64,000 bases of DNA from JBGRQA01 sp041725895 (GTDB taxonomy: Bacteria > Bacteroidota > Bacteroidia > Bacteroidales > Marinifilaceae). Of this stretch, positions 38,049 to 46,310 are shown one piece after another (position 1 is the first letter of the stretch; the number at the start of each line of letters is the position of its first letter). The notes under the pieces are model-generated. The model was not told the DNA's origin. It ran no database searches and worked only from the letters and a program-made list of their open reading frames with translations. The stretch covers positions 186,001 through 250,000 of the forward strand of contig JBGRQA010000002.1 of the NCBI GenBank assembly GCA_041725895.1. Direction: 5' to 3'. The position numbers and the translations under genes are program-made.

Positions 38049-38306
38049 TTCTTTAGTTCAATTGATCAGAATGATTTTTCTGATGAAGCCGGAGCCTTAT
38101 ATGCAATAATACTAAAATATTTTTAAAATACCTACTTAAAGAAAGGGCTATGAGGGGGTTGTCTTTTATAGAAAATTCAAGGTTTTTAATATAGATTTTC
38201 GATGTCCTGTAAAAGGAGGGAGGAGTCTGATTTGGAGGAGTAAAATTTTAGAATTTTAATACTTTTATGTTATTAGAATTACTTAATTTAGGGGTGCGTA
38301 ATTCTT

Positions 38307-40322
38307 ATGAAAAAAACCATTATGATTAACAAAAAGATGTTGATAGGGATGTTTTCCTTTGCTCTGATTTGCGGAGGAATACAGGCTCAGGAAAAGGTAC
38401 ATGTTAAAAGGTCTGAATTTCTCATCCAGGGAGAGAGAGGAGGGGATGCCCTTCAAAAAATCAGAAAAGCCGATCGTTTAGCGAATAAGGGAATCGGATT
38501 CTCAAAGGAAGCTCTTACTAATTATTTGGAGGCTGAAAAATACAATGGTGAAAATGCAGAACTTCATTATAATATAGGAGTGTGCTATCTAATTAGTGGG
38601 CCAAGAAAAAATGCATTTGAACATTTGAAAAAAGCTTATGATTTGAAGCAAGACGTAAGTAAGGATATTCATTTTTTACTTGGAGTGGCTCGTCAATCAA
38701 GATATGAGTTTGCAGAAGCTATTGTGGAGTTTAAAAGTAATATAGAGCTTTTGCAGAATAAAAAATCCCGAAGACTTTCACGTAAAGATCAGGAGTTTTT
38801 GAAGTTGTGCGATAAGCATATAGCAGAGTGTCAATCAGGACAGGGTTTCTATCAGGAGGAAGAGGAAATTGTCCTTCAAAATCTGACAGGAGCTGTAAAT
38901 TCTGAATTTGATGATTTTTCTCCTTTTGTTTACTCTGATGATGTTTTGTTGTTTAGCTCTCGAAGAGGGAGTCAAAACTGGACTCGTCGAAGCCCGATTG
39001 ATGGTAAATTCTATGAACGTGTTTACATGGTTGATCGAAAGGGTGATAATTTTTACAATCTCCAATTGCATGAGAAAGCATTAAACAAGGGAAGAAATGC
39101 TGCAGTCCGGGGGATGATAAGCAAAAACCAAATGGTAGTTTACCGGGGAAAACGTCGGTTTGGCGATCTGTATCTTGTGAAGAAGGGGAAGAAAGGCTGG
39201 AAGACTGGGGCTCGTATTTCCGGGATCAATAAATCCAAAGCACATGATGCTTCAGCATCTTTGACTAAAGATGGTAATACGATGTATTTTGTGAGTGATC
39301 GGAAAGGAGGTCAGGGAAAGCATGATATTTATGTTTCAGTTCGGAAAGGAAAAGCGAGTTGGAGTAAGCCGCAAAACCTAGGAGCTACTATTAATACTCC
39401 TTACGAAGAAGGAGATGTATTTGTAACAGCAGATGGAAGTGCTTTGTATTTTAGTTCCAAAGGGCACAATACCATGGGAGGTTATGATATTTTTAAGGCT
39501 GAGAAAAAGGAAAATGGTCAGTGGGGTAAACCTGTAAACCTGGGGTATCCAATTAACTCGGTAAGTGATGATATCAACTATACTCAAACTTCGGATGGAA
39601 AAATTTTCTTTTTTGCTTCGGAAAGAGATGGTGGAAACGGAGGTTATGATTTGTACCAGTACATCGAGCCTGAAGTTATTGAGGAGCCAAAGCAGGAAAT
39701 TGCAAAAGAGGAGCCCGTGGAAAAAGAGCCGGTTGCTCCCATTGTTATGGATGAAGAACCTGTACAGGAAGAAGTGGTTGTGGAGGATTTCCTTTATAAG
39801 GTGCAGATTGCTGCTGCCCGAAAGGAGTTAAGTGTGGACGAACTTCATGAAAGATATAAAGGACAGCGGGTTATTGAACACCTTTTTGTTGGTGGGTGGC
39901 ATAGATATACCATTGGGAATGTCAAATCTTTTGAGGAGGCAGAGTTAATGCGTGATCAAACAGGTGTTGCAGATGCATTTATTGTTTTGTTTAAAGGGGA
40001 GCACCGTTTGGGGTTGGCCAGAAAAAATAAGTTGAACCAGATTGATTCGGAGACCGTGGATAAGGAAACCGATCAGGAGATGTTTTATCGGGTTCAAATA
40101 TTGGCCTCCAACAGGGAATTGAGCGAAGCTGAAATTCGGAATTTGGATATTGGTTCTGATGTTGTAGAACATCACCTAATAGAAGGTTTAAATTGTTACA
40201 CCATCGGAAAGTTTAAAAAATATGAAGATGCGCTTAAGTTGAAGAAATCCTGTAGAATAGACAGTGCATTTGTCGTTTTGTTTAAGGGGAAATCACGGAT
40301 TCAGATTGCAAAAAAGAAGTAA
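38307..40322 (+). CDS. Exported TPR / WD40-like / double-SPOR protein
   Basis: A 671-residue protein with signal peptide (about 1-27, cut after IQAQ). TPR-like helices at about 35-175 (AELHYNIGVCYLISGPRKNAFEHLKKAYDL), PD40-type beta-propeller strands at about 200-460 (TLTKDGNTMYFVSDRKGG, FVTADGSALYFSSKG, FFFASERDGGNGGYDLYQY), an acidic Pro/Glu linker (about 463-495), then two SPOR-like modules (497-572 and 592-668; YKVQIAAA and YRVQILAS, each ending in FVVLFKG). SPOR domains bind denuded peptidoglycan. The plan resembles OmpA-like/PorE-type anchors of the type 9 secretion machinery with OmpA replaced by SPOR. Function is inferred only. Confidence 0.8.
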   Translation: MKKTIMINKKMLIGMFSFALICGGIQAQEKVHVKRSEFLIQGERGGDALQKIRKADRLANKGIGFSKEALTNYLEAEKYNGENAELHYNIGVCYLISGPRKNAFEHLKKAYDLKQDVSKDIHFLLGVARQSRYEFAEAIVEFKSNIELLQNKKSRRLSRKDQEFLKLCDKHIAECQSGQGFYQEEEEIVLQNLTGAVNSEFDDFSPFVYSDDVLLFSSRRGSQNWTRRSPIDGKFYERVYMVDRKGDNFYNLQLHEKALNKGRNAAVRGMISKNQMVVYRGKRRFGDLYLVKKGKKGWKTGARISGINKSKAHDASASLTKDGNTMYFVSDRKGGQGKHDIYVSVRKGKASWSKPQNLGATINTPYEEGDVFVTADGSALYFSSKGHNTMGGYDIFKAEKKENGQWGKPVNLGYPINSVSDDINYTQTSDGKIFFFASERDGGNGGYDLYQYIEPEVIEEPKQEIAKEEPVEKEPVAPIVMDEEPVQEEVVVEDFLYKVQIAAARKELSVDELHERYKGQRVIEHLFVGGWHRYTIGNVKSFEEAELMRDQTGVADAFIVLFKGEHRLGLARKNKLNQIDSETVDKETDQEMFYRVQILASNRELSEAEIRNLDIGSDVVEHHLIEGLNCYTIGKFKKYEDALKLKKSCRIDSAFVVLFKGKSRIQIAKKK

Positions 40323-40360
40323 GCTGATGTTTTTCGAAAACGATATCTGTAAAAATTTTC

Positions 40361-40368
40361 TACATTTG
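40361..40368 (+). promoter_or_regulatory. -7 element upstream of gcvT
   Basis: TACATTTG, a perfect TAnnTTTG, 149 bases before gcvT. The TTTG partner at the right distance is missing, so this is only a candidate. No glycine riboswitch was recognised in the leader. Confidence 0.45.
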
Positions 40369-40516
40369 CATTCACTTGAAAGAACATAATACAACAAACA
40401 TTAAGAATCAGGTAGATGAGAAGCATTCATGATTGACTTTGCTACTTTTCATTTTTTGATGAGGACGTAGAGCGATATCTTGAACGGTTCCATAAGACCC
40501 TAAAAATTTTTAACAG

Positions 40517-41620
40517 ATGAAAAGAACAGCATTTACTTCCTTTCACGAAGAATTAGGAGCTAAAATGGCCGAGTTTGCAGGCTACAATATGCCTATCGAA
40601 TATGCCGGAATCAAAGAGGAACACATGTGTGTACGCGAAAAATTGGGTGTTTTCGATGTTTCGCACATGGGTGAATTTTGGGTAAAAGGTCCTAAAGCCT
40701 TTGAATTTGTACAACGTATGACTACCAATGATGTAGCTGCTCTTTCCGATGGAAAGGTTCAGTATAGCTGTTTTCCAAACGGAAAAGGTGGTATCGTTGA
40801 TGACTTGTTGGTATACCGCATCGATGCTGAAACCTATCTTTTGGTAGTTAATGCTGCTAACATAGAGAAAGATTGGGCTTGGTGTTCCAAGAATGCTGAA
40901 GAAATGGGATTGGAAGTAGGTAAAGAGCTTTACAATGCTTCTGACGAAATTTGTCAGTTGGCCGTTCAAGGTCCTTTGGCCTTGAAAGCTATGCAAAAGC
41001 TTACTGATACTCCAGTTGAGGATATGGAATACTATACCTTCAAAAAATTGAACATTGCAGGTATCGAAAACGCTATTTTCTCTACTACCGGTTATACCGG
41101 ATCAGGCGGATGCGAAATTTACGTAGCTAACGAAGATGGAGACAAGCTTTGGAAAGCTGTGATGGAAGCAGGAAAAGAGTTCGGTATTCAGCCAATTGGT
41201 TTGGGTGCCCGCGATACTCTGCGTTTGGAAGTTGGTTTCTGTTTGTATGGTAACGATATTGATGATGAGCATACACCAATTGAAGCCGGTTTGGGATGGA
41301 TTACCAAATTTGTAGATGGTAACGATTTTATCGATCGTGCGTTCTTTGAAAAGCAAAAGGAAGAGAAGCCAAAGAGAAGACTGAAAGGTTTTGTAATGGT
41401 AGACAGAGGTATTCCTCGTCACGGTTACAAGATTGAGGATGCAGAAGGAAATGAAATTGGTGAGGTTACTTCCGGTACCATGGCTCCAGCTGTGGGACAA
41501 GCAGTAGGTATGGGCTATGTAAAGGAAGGATTCTACAAAGCCGGAACCGAAATTTATATCCGCGTTCGTAAGAAAGCTCTGAAGGCAGAAATCGTAAAAA
41601 TCCCTTTCTATAAAGGATAA
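40517..41620 (+). CDS. gcvT: Glycine cleavage system aminomethyltransferase (T protein)
   Basis: A 367-residue enzyme that moves the aminomethyl carbon of glycine to tetrahydrofolate. Landmarks: AGYNMPIEYAGIKEEHMCVREKLGVFDVSHMGEF, the tetrahydrofolate-binding GLGARDTLRLEVGFCLYGND and the C-terminal barrel DRGIPRHGYKI, TSGTMAPAVGQAVGMGYV. Single gene with a terminator; the other gcv genes are not in the window. It lies next to serC/serA, genes of the same one-carbon/serine pathway. Confidence 0.97.
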   Translation: MKRTAFTSFHEELGAKMAEFAGYNMPIEYAGIKEEHMCVREKLGVFDVSHMGEFWVKGPKAFEFVQRMTTNDVAALSDGKVQYSCFPNGKGGIVDDLLVYRIDAETYLLVVNAANIEKDWAWCSKNAEEMGLEVGKELYNASDEICQLAVQGPLALKAMQKLTDTPVEDMEYYTFKKLNIAGIENAIFSTTGYTGSGGCEIYVANEDGDKLWKAVMEAGKEFGIQPIGLGARDTLRLEVGFCLYGNDIDDEHTPIEAGLGWITKFVDGNDFIDRAFFEKQKEEKPKRRLKGFVMVDRGIPRHGYKIEDAEGNEIGEVTSGTMAPAVGQAVGMGYVKEGFYKAGTEIYIRVRKKALKAEIVKIPFYKG

Positions 41621-41640
41621 TTTTTGATTTACAAGATATT

Positions 41641-41678
41641 AAAAAGCAGGGTTACCCAAAGGGTAATTCTGCTTTTTT
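41641..41678 (+). terminator. Terminator after gcvT
   Basis: aaaaagcag(g)gttaccc, loop aaa, gggtaa(tt)ctgctttttt; long stem and T-run. Confidence 0.9.
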
Positions 41679-41794
41679 AATTTGATCGTATTTCTATTCA
41701 CACTGGAAGGCAGGTTGCTTACCAGCTCTTGGAATGGGAATCGAACCAGAAACCAGTAAAGGTCTGGTCATCCCGAAACTAAAAAAATAACAGT

Positions 41795-42532
41795 ATGACT
41801 ATTCAACGAAAATTAGACATTTGTTTTTCTCCCTACGACTATCCTTTGTATCGAATGGATAATAGCATAGTGGTAGTAATTGATATATTTCGGGCAACTT
41901 CGGTGTTTTGTACCGCTTTGCATAATGGAGCCCGTAGTATTTTCCCCCTGGCTGAGGTGGATCAAACGCGGGAACAGCGGGGAAAAGGTTTTCTGTTGGC
42001 GGGAGAAAGAGATGGGATCAAGATCCCTGATTTTGATTATGGCAATTCTCCCTACGATTTCATGACGGAGGAGATTACGGGGAGACAGATTGCCGTTACG
42101 ACAACCAATGGCACTCAAGCTATCAATATTGTGAAGAAGGATGCCAAAGAAATCGTGATTGGTTCCTTTTTGAATTTTTCGGCTTTGGTGAAATATCTAA
42201 ACAATCGTAAAGAGGACATTCTATTGCTTTGTTCCGGCTGGAAGAATAAGATGAATTTTGAGGATACCATATTTGCTTCTCACTTGGCGCAGGAACTTTT
42301 ACCGTTGGGATACTCCTCCAATAGCAGCGATTCCATTGCCTTGGCAAAAGCAGTAGCGGATGCGGCAGGGAAGGATATTCTTAACTATATATGTCGATCT
42401 TCACCTCGTATTCAGGGCAGAATGAGCCTTTTAGTAAAAGACTTTCGCTTCTGTCTGCAAAAAGATCAAACCGAAGTAGTACCTGTTTACCATAAGGGCT
42501 ACCTGGTTGATTCACTTCAAACAGATGGATGA
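41795..42532 (+). CDS. comB: 2-phosphosulfolactate phosphatase (ComB family)
   Basis: A 245-residue enzyme of the ComB family, which hydrolyses 2-phosphosulfolactate to sulfolactate. Landmarks: VVVIDIFRATSVFCTAL, GARSIFPL, AGERDG, GNSPYDF, TTTNGTQAI and LCSGWKN. Coenzyme M is not made by Bacteroidota; sulfolactate could instead feed cysteate and sulfonolipid synthesis, which is inference. It lies between gcvT and serC. Confidence 0.88.
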   Translation: MTIQRKLDICFSPYDYPLYRMDNSIVVVIDIFRATSVFCTALHNGARSIFPLAEVDQTREQRGKGFLLAGERDGIKIPDFDYGNSPYDFMTEEITGRQIAVTTTNGTQAINIVKKDAKEIVIGSFLNFSALVKYLNNRKEDILLLCSGWKNKMNFEDTIFASHLAQELLPLGYSSNSSDSIALAKAVADAAGKDILNYICRSSPRIQGRMSLLVKDFRFCLQKDQTEVVPVYHKGYLVDSLQTDG

Positions 42533-42714
42533 TGGTAGTTGTATTTTGTAGATCCTCAGTAAAATAGCGTATTGTAGGAAGGTGCTGAAAAAAGGTCTGT
42601 TTTTTTTGTTGAAAAACATATAAAATCTGAATGAAAAGCCCTTGTTTATTAATTTTTATTTGCAAATTTGCCCAAGAATATGCAACATTTCAATAAATTT
42701 AAAACGTTTGAAAA

Positions 42715-43791
42715 ATGAAAGTACATAATTTTTCTGCAGGACCCTCAATCCTACCTGATTTTACAGTAGAAAAAACTGCTGAAGCAATTAAAAATTTTGC
42801 TGGAACTGGTCTTTCTGTAATGGAAGTATCTCACCGTGGCAAAGAGTTTGTTGCTGTTATGGATGAAGCTATTGCTTTGTTTAAAGAATTATTGAATATC
42901 CCTGAAGGATACTCCGTATTGTTCCTGGGTGGTGGAGCATCTACTCAATTTTGTATGATTCCATTCAACCTGATGAATAAGAAATCAGCTTACCTGAACA
43001 CTGGTGCCTGGGCTAACAAAGCTCAAAAAGAAGCCAAATTGTTTGGTGAGGTTGTTGAGGTAGCTTCTTCTAAAGATGCTGTTTACAACTACATTCCTAA
43101 GGGATATGAAATTCCTGCTGATGCTGACTATTTCCATATTACTACCAACAACACCATTTATGGTACCGAAATTAAAGAGGACCTGGATGTAAATGTTCCT
43201 TTGGTAGCTGATATGTCATCTGATATTTTCTCTCGTCCTGTTGATGTGTCTAAGTATGCATTGATTTACGGTGGTGCTCAAAAGAACCTGGCTCCAGCTG
43301 GTGTTACTTTTGTAATCGTTAAAGACGAGTTGCTGGGTAAAGTGGATCGTGAGATTCCAACTATGTTGGATTACAGAACCCACGCTGATAAAGGTTCTAT
43401 GTTCAACACTCCTCCGGTAGTTCCAATTTTTGCTGCTCTTCAAACTTTGAAGTGGATCAAGGAGCAAGGTGGTGTTGCTGCGATGCAAAAAATGAATGAA
43501 GAGAAAGCTGCTGTTCTTTATGATGAAATCGATCGCAACCCAATGTTCAAAGGTACAGTTGCGAACAAGGAAGATCGTTCATTGATGAACATCTGTTTCG
43601 TAATGGCAGACGAGTACAAAGAATTGGAAAAAGAATTCTTCGAATTCGCTACCTCTAAGGGTATGTCCGGTATTAAGGGACACCGCTCGGTAGGTGGTTT
43701 CCGTGCTTCTACTTATAACGCATTGCCTAAGGCAAGTGTACAGGCATTAGTAGATTGTATGAAGGAATTTGAAGCAATGCATGTAAAGTAA
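42715..43791 (+). CDS. serC: Phosphoserine aminotransferase
   Basis: A 358-residue PLP enzyme that makes phosphoserine from phosphohydroxypyruvate and glutamate. Landmarks: NFSAGPSILPDF-type start, FLGGGASTQFCMIP, the PLP-Lys in GGAQKNLAPAGVTFVIV, and MSGIKGHRSVGGFRAS near the end. It is followed by a hairpin and a repeat element, then serA. Confidence 0.97.
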   Translation: MKVHNFSAGPSILPDFTVEKTAEAIKNFAGTGLSVMEVSHRGKEFVAVMDEAIALFKELLNIPEGYSVLFLGGGASTQFCMIPFNLMNKKSAYLNTGAWANKAQKEAKLFGEVVEVASSKDAVYNYIPKGYEIPADADYFHITTNNTIYGTEIKEDLDVNVPLVADMSSDIFSRPVDVSKYALIYGGAQKNLAPAGVTFVIVKDELLGKVDREIPTMLDYRTHADKGSMFNTPPVVPIFAALQTLKWIKEQGGVAAMQKMNEEKAAVLYDEIDRNPMFKGTVANKEDRSLMNICFVMADEYKELEKEFFEFATSKGMSGIKGHRSVGGFRASTYNALPKASVQALVDCMKEFEAMHVK

Positions 43792-43810
43792 ATACTTGAA
43801 TATAAGGATT

Positions 43811-43911
43811 TGAGTGGGAAATCTCACTCAATTCCCTATTTTAGAGTCATCAAAGCATGAGGAACGACTAAAGTGATCCGAAAGGGTTACTTCGATTTGG
43901 CTGGCAATGAC
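43811..43911. repeat. Hairpin and imperfect palindromic element between serC and serA
   Basis: First a hairpin tgagtggga-aa-tctcactca (43811-43830). Then a 66-base element bounded by GTCAT (43846) and ATGAC (43911) with a central stem AAGTGATCC-gaaa-GGGTTACTT (43871-43892; 9 pairs, two G-T, GAAA tetraloop) and the string tgaggaacgac. It resembles the degenerate intergenic palindromes built on GTCATTGCGAGGAACGA that are scattered in many bacterial genomes. Confidence 0.6.
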
Positions 43912-43943
43912 ATTTTATTTCTGAACTTTATAATATTAATAAA

Positions 43944-44867
43944 ATGACAAAAGTTTTAATTGCAACCGAAAAGCCTTTTGCTCCTGCCGCTGTAAACGGA
44001 ATCAGAGAAGTAATTGAAGGCGCAGGATACGAATTAGCTTTGTTGGAATCCTATTCTGATAAGTCTGATTTGTTAGCTGCTGTTGCTGATGTGGACGCGA
44101 TGATTATTCGCTCCGACAAAGCCACCCGTGAGGTGATAGAAGCAGCTAAAAACCTAAAAGTAATCGTTCGTGCAGGTGCCGGATACGATAATATCGATCT
44201 GGAAGCTTGTACCGAAAAGGGAATCGTGGCCATGAATACTCCTGGTCAAAACTCTAATGCAGTAGCCGAGTTGGCTCTGGGTATGATGGTATTCCTGGCT
44301 CGTAAAGGTTACAATGGTAAGGCCGGGGTTGAATTAAGAGGAAAGAATATCGGTATTCATGCTTACGGTAATGTTGGAAAATATGTAGCTCAAATCGCCA
44401 AAGGATTTGGTATGAAAGTATATGCTTTCGATCCATTTGTAGCGAAGGAAGCTATCGAGGCCGATGGAGTAAAGGCAGTAGATTCAGTAGAAGAATTGTA
44501 TAGTACTTGTCACTACGTTTCATTGCATATTCCTGCCAACGACAAAACTAAAAAATCCATCAATTACGATTTGTTGAACAAGATGCCTGAGGGTGGTATT
44601 CTTGTAAATACTGCTCGTAAAGAGGTAATTGATGAGGAAGGTTTGATCAAACTTATGGAAGATCGTAAGGATTTCGCTTACATCTCCGACATCGCGCCTG
44701 ATTGTAAGGATGAAATTGCTGCCAAATTTGAAGGTCGCTTTTTCTTTACTCCTAAGAAAATGGGTGCACAAACTGCTGAGGCTAACATTAATGCCGGTAT
44801 TGCCGGAGCCAACCAGATTGTGAACTGCATTGAAAAAGGAGACGAGACTTTTAGAGTAAATAAATAG
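43944..44867 (+). CDS. serA: D-3-phosphoglycerate dehydrogenase, His-to-Lys type
   Basis: A 307-residue NAD-dependent 2-hydroxyacid dehydrogenase without ACT domain, first step of serine synthesis. Landmarks: VRAGAGYDNIDLEA, NTPGQNSNAVAELALGMM, GIHAYGNVGKYVAQIAK, GGILVNTARKEVIDEEGL. The catalytic His of the usual TPHxGxxT motif is absent: the segment reads TPKKMGAQTAEA, with Lys271/272 in its place. A Lys-type subclass of short 3-PGDHs is known (Entamoeba and related bacterial forms), so the enzyme is probably active. Adjacent to serC, which supports the assignment. Confidence 0.92.
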   Translation: MTKVLIATEKPFAPAAVNGIREVIEGAGYELALLESYSDKSDLLAAVADVDAMIIRSDKATREVIEAAKNLKVIVRAGAGYDNIDLEACTEKGIVAMNTPGQNSNAVAELALGMMVFLARKGYNGKAGVELRGKNIGIHAYGNVGKYVAQIAKGFGMKVYAFDPFVAKEAIEADGVKAVDSVEELYSTCHYVSLHIPANDKTKKSINYDLLNKMPEGGILVNTARKEVIDEEGLIKLMEDRKDFAYISDIAPDCKDEIAAKFEGRFFFTPKKMGAQTAEANINAGIAGANQIVNCIEKGDETFRVNK

Positions 44868-44874
44868 TAACTAG

Positions 44875-44950
44875 CACTAAGGAACAAGTGGCTGGAACCT
44901 CTTGCTACTTGTTTCCTGCTACTTGTGGCTTAAAGCTTGAGGCTTTTGCC
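44875..44950. repeat. Low-complexity CTTGCTACTTG-type intergenic sequence
   Basis: Contains gaacaagtggctgg, cttgctacttgtttcc, tgctacttgtggc and aaagcttgaggc in tandem-like succession. Related strings occur at 32376-32465, 58169-58191, 59915-59955 and 61425-61460. No coding content. Confidence 0.65.
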
Positions 44951-44994
44951 GAGTTTAGATAAATAGATTAAACAACGACAAAAACAACAACAAC

Positions 44995-46245
44995 ATGGCT
45001 ATTGTAAAACCATTCAAGGGCTTGCGCCCAACTAAAGATATTGCTAAGGATTTGGCTTGTTTGCCTTATGATGTAATGAATTCAGAGGAAGCGGCGAAAA
45101 TGGCTGAGGGGAAAGATTGTTCTTTACTTCACATTACCCGTGCCGAAATCGATTGCCCTGCTGGAACTGATGTTCATTCTGAAGAAGTATATGAGAAGTC
45201 TGTTTCAAACTTTAAGTTGTGGCAGGAAAAAGGTTGGTTAAAGCAAGATGAGGAAGCTAAATTCTACATCTATGCTCAAACCATGGACGGTCGTACTCAG
45301 TATGGTATTGTAGCGAATGCAGCTTGTGAAGATTACAAGAACGGTGTAATCAAAAAACATGAGTTGACTCGTCCGGACAAAGAGGAGGATCGTATGATTT
45401 TGACTCGTTATACTGAGGCAAACCTTGAGCCAGTGTTCTTCTCATACAAAGCTGTTCCTGAGATTGATGCTATCGTAGCTAACATCGTAGAGAACGAAGA
45501 AGCAGAGTATGATTTTGTTGCAGAAGACGGATTCGGTCACCATTTCTGGCCAGTAAATGATCCAGCAACCAACAAAGAGCTGGAAGAGCTGTTTGCAACT
45601 AAAGTTCCTGCAACTTACGTGGCTGATGGTCACCATCGTACTGCTGCTGCTGCACGCATTGGTGATGAGTTTGCTGCTAAAAATCCTAATCACACAGGTG
45701 ATGAGGAGTACAACTACTTTATGGCTGTTCACTTCCCAGACAACCAATTGCAAATCATCGATTACAACCGTGTAGCGAAAGATTTGAACGGAATGACTGA
45801 GGAAGAATTCCTGGCTAAATTGGAGGAAACTTTCGAAGTGGAGTGCATGGGTGAGGATACCTATAAGCCTTCTAAATTGCACGAATTCTCCATGTACATG
45901 GATGGAAAGTGGTACAAGTTGAACGCTAAGGAAGGTACTTACGATGATAAGGATCCTATTGGTGTATTGGATGTAACCATTCTTTCAAATCATGTATTGG
46001 ACAACCTGTTGGATGTTAAGGATCTACGTACTACTACTCGTGTTGAGTTTGTAGGTGGTATTCGTGGATTGGGTGAGTTGAAGAGACGCGTGGATAGCGG
46101 TGATATGAAAGTTGCTTTCGCATTGTATGCTGTTTCTATGCAACAACTGATTGATATTGCTGATACCGGCAACATCATGCCTCCTAAAACTACTTGGTTC
46201 GAGCCTAAGCTTCGTTCAGGTCTGTTGATCCACAAATTGGACTAA
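44995..46245 (+). CDS. DUF1015-family protein
   Basis: A 416-residue cytosolic protein of the DUF1015 family: starts VKPFKGLRPTKDIAKDLACLPYDVM and has YVADGHHRTAAAARIGDE, HFPDNQLQIIDYNR and the C-terminal MPPKTTWFEPKLRSGLLIH. Biochemical role not established; it regularly lies beside serA/serC in Bacteroidota, which suggests a job in serine metabolism. Confidence 0.93.
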   Translation: MAIVKPFKGLRPTKDIAKDLACLPYDVMNSEEAAKMAEGKDCSLLHITRAEIDCPAGTDVHSEEVYEKSVSNFKLWQEKGWLKQDEEAKFYIYAQTMDGRTQYGIVANAACEDYKNGVIKKHELTRPDKEEDRMILTRYTEANLEPVFFSYKAVPEIDAIVANIVENEEAEYDFVAEDGFGHHFWPVNDPATNKELEELFATKVPATYVADGHHRTAAAARIGDEFAAKNPNHTGDEEYNYFMAVHFPDNQLQIIDYNRVAKDLNGMTEEEFLAKLEETFEVECMGEDTYKPSKLHEFSMYMDGKWYKLNAKEGTYDDKDPIGVLDVTILSNHVLDNLLDVKDLRTTTRVEFVGGIRGLGELKRRVDSGDMKVAFALYAVSMQQLIDIADTGNIMPPKTTWFEPKLRSGLLIHKLD

Positions 46246-46264
46246 TTTAGATTCCGATATAATT

Positions 46265-46301
46265 AAAAGAAGCCGTTTCATCAATTGGAACGGCTTCTTT
46301 A
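46265..46301. terminator. Bidirectional terminator between DUF1015 and BNR genes
   Basis: AAGAAGCCGTT (46267-46277), loop, AACGGCTTCTT (46289-46299) with A/T flanks; converging genes. Confidence 0.9.
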
Positions 46302-46310
46302 TGCTTGATT

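Noticed and set aside
40323..40516. Glycine riboswitch before gcvT
   Set aside because: The leader shows neither the conserved glycine-aptamer core nor paired helices that I could trace.
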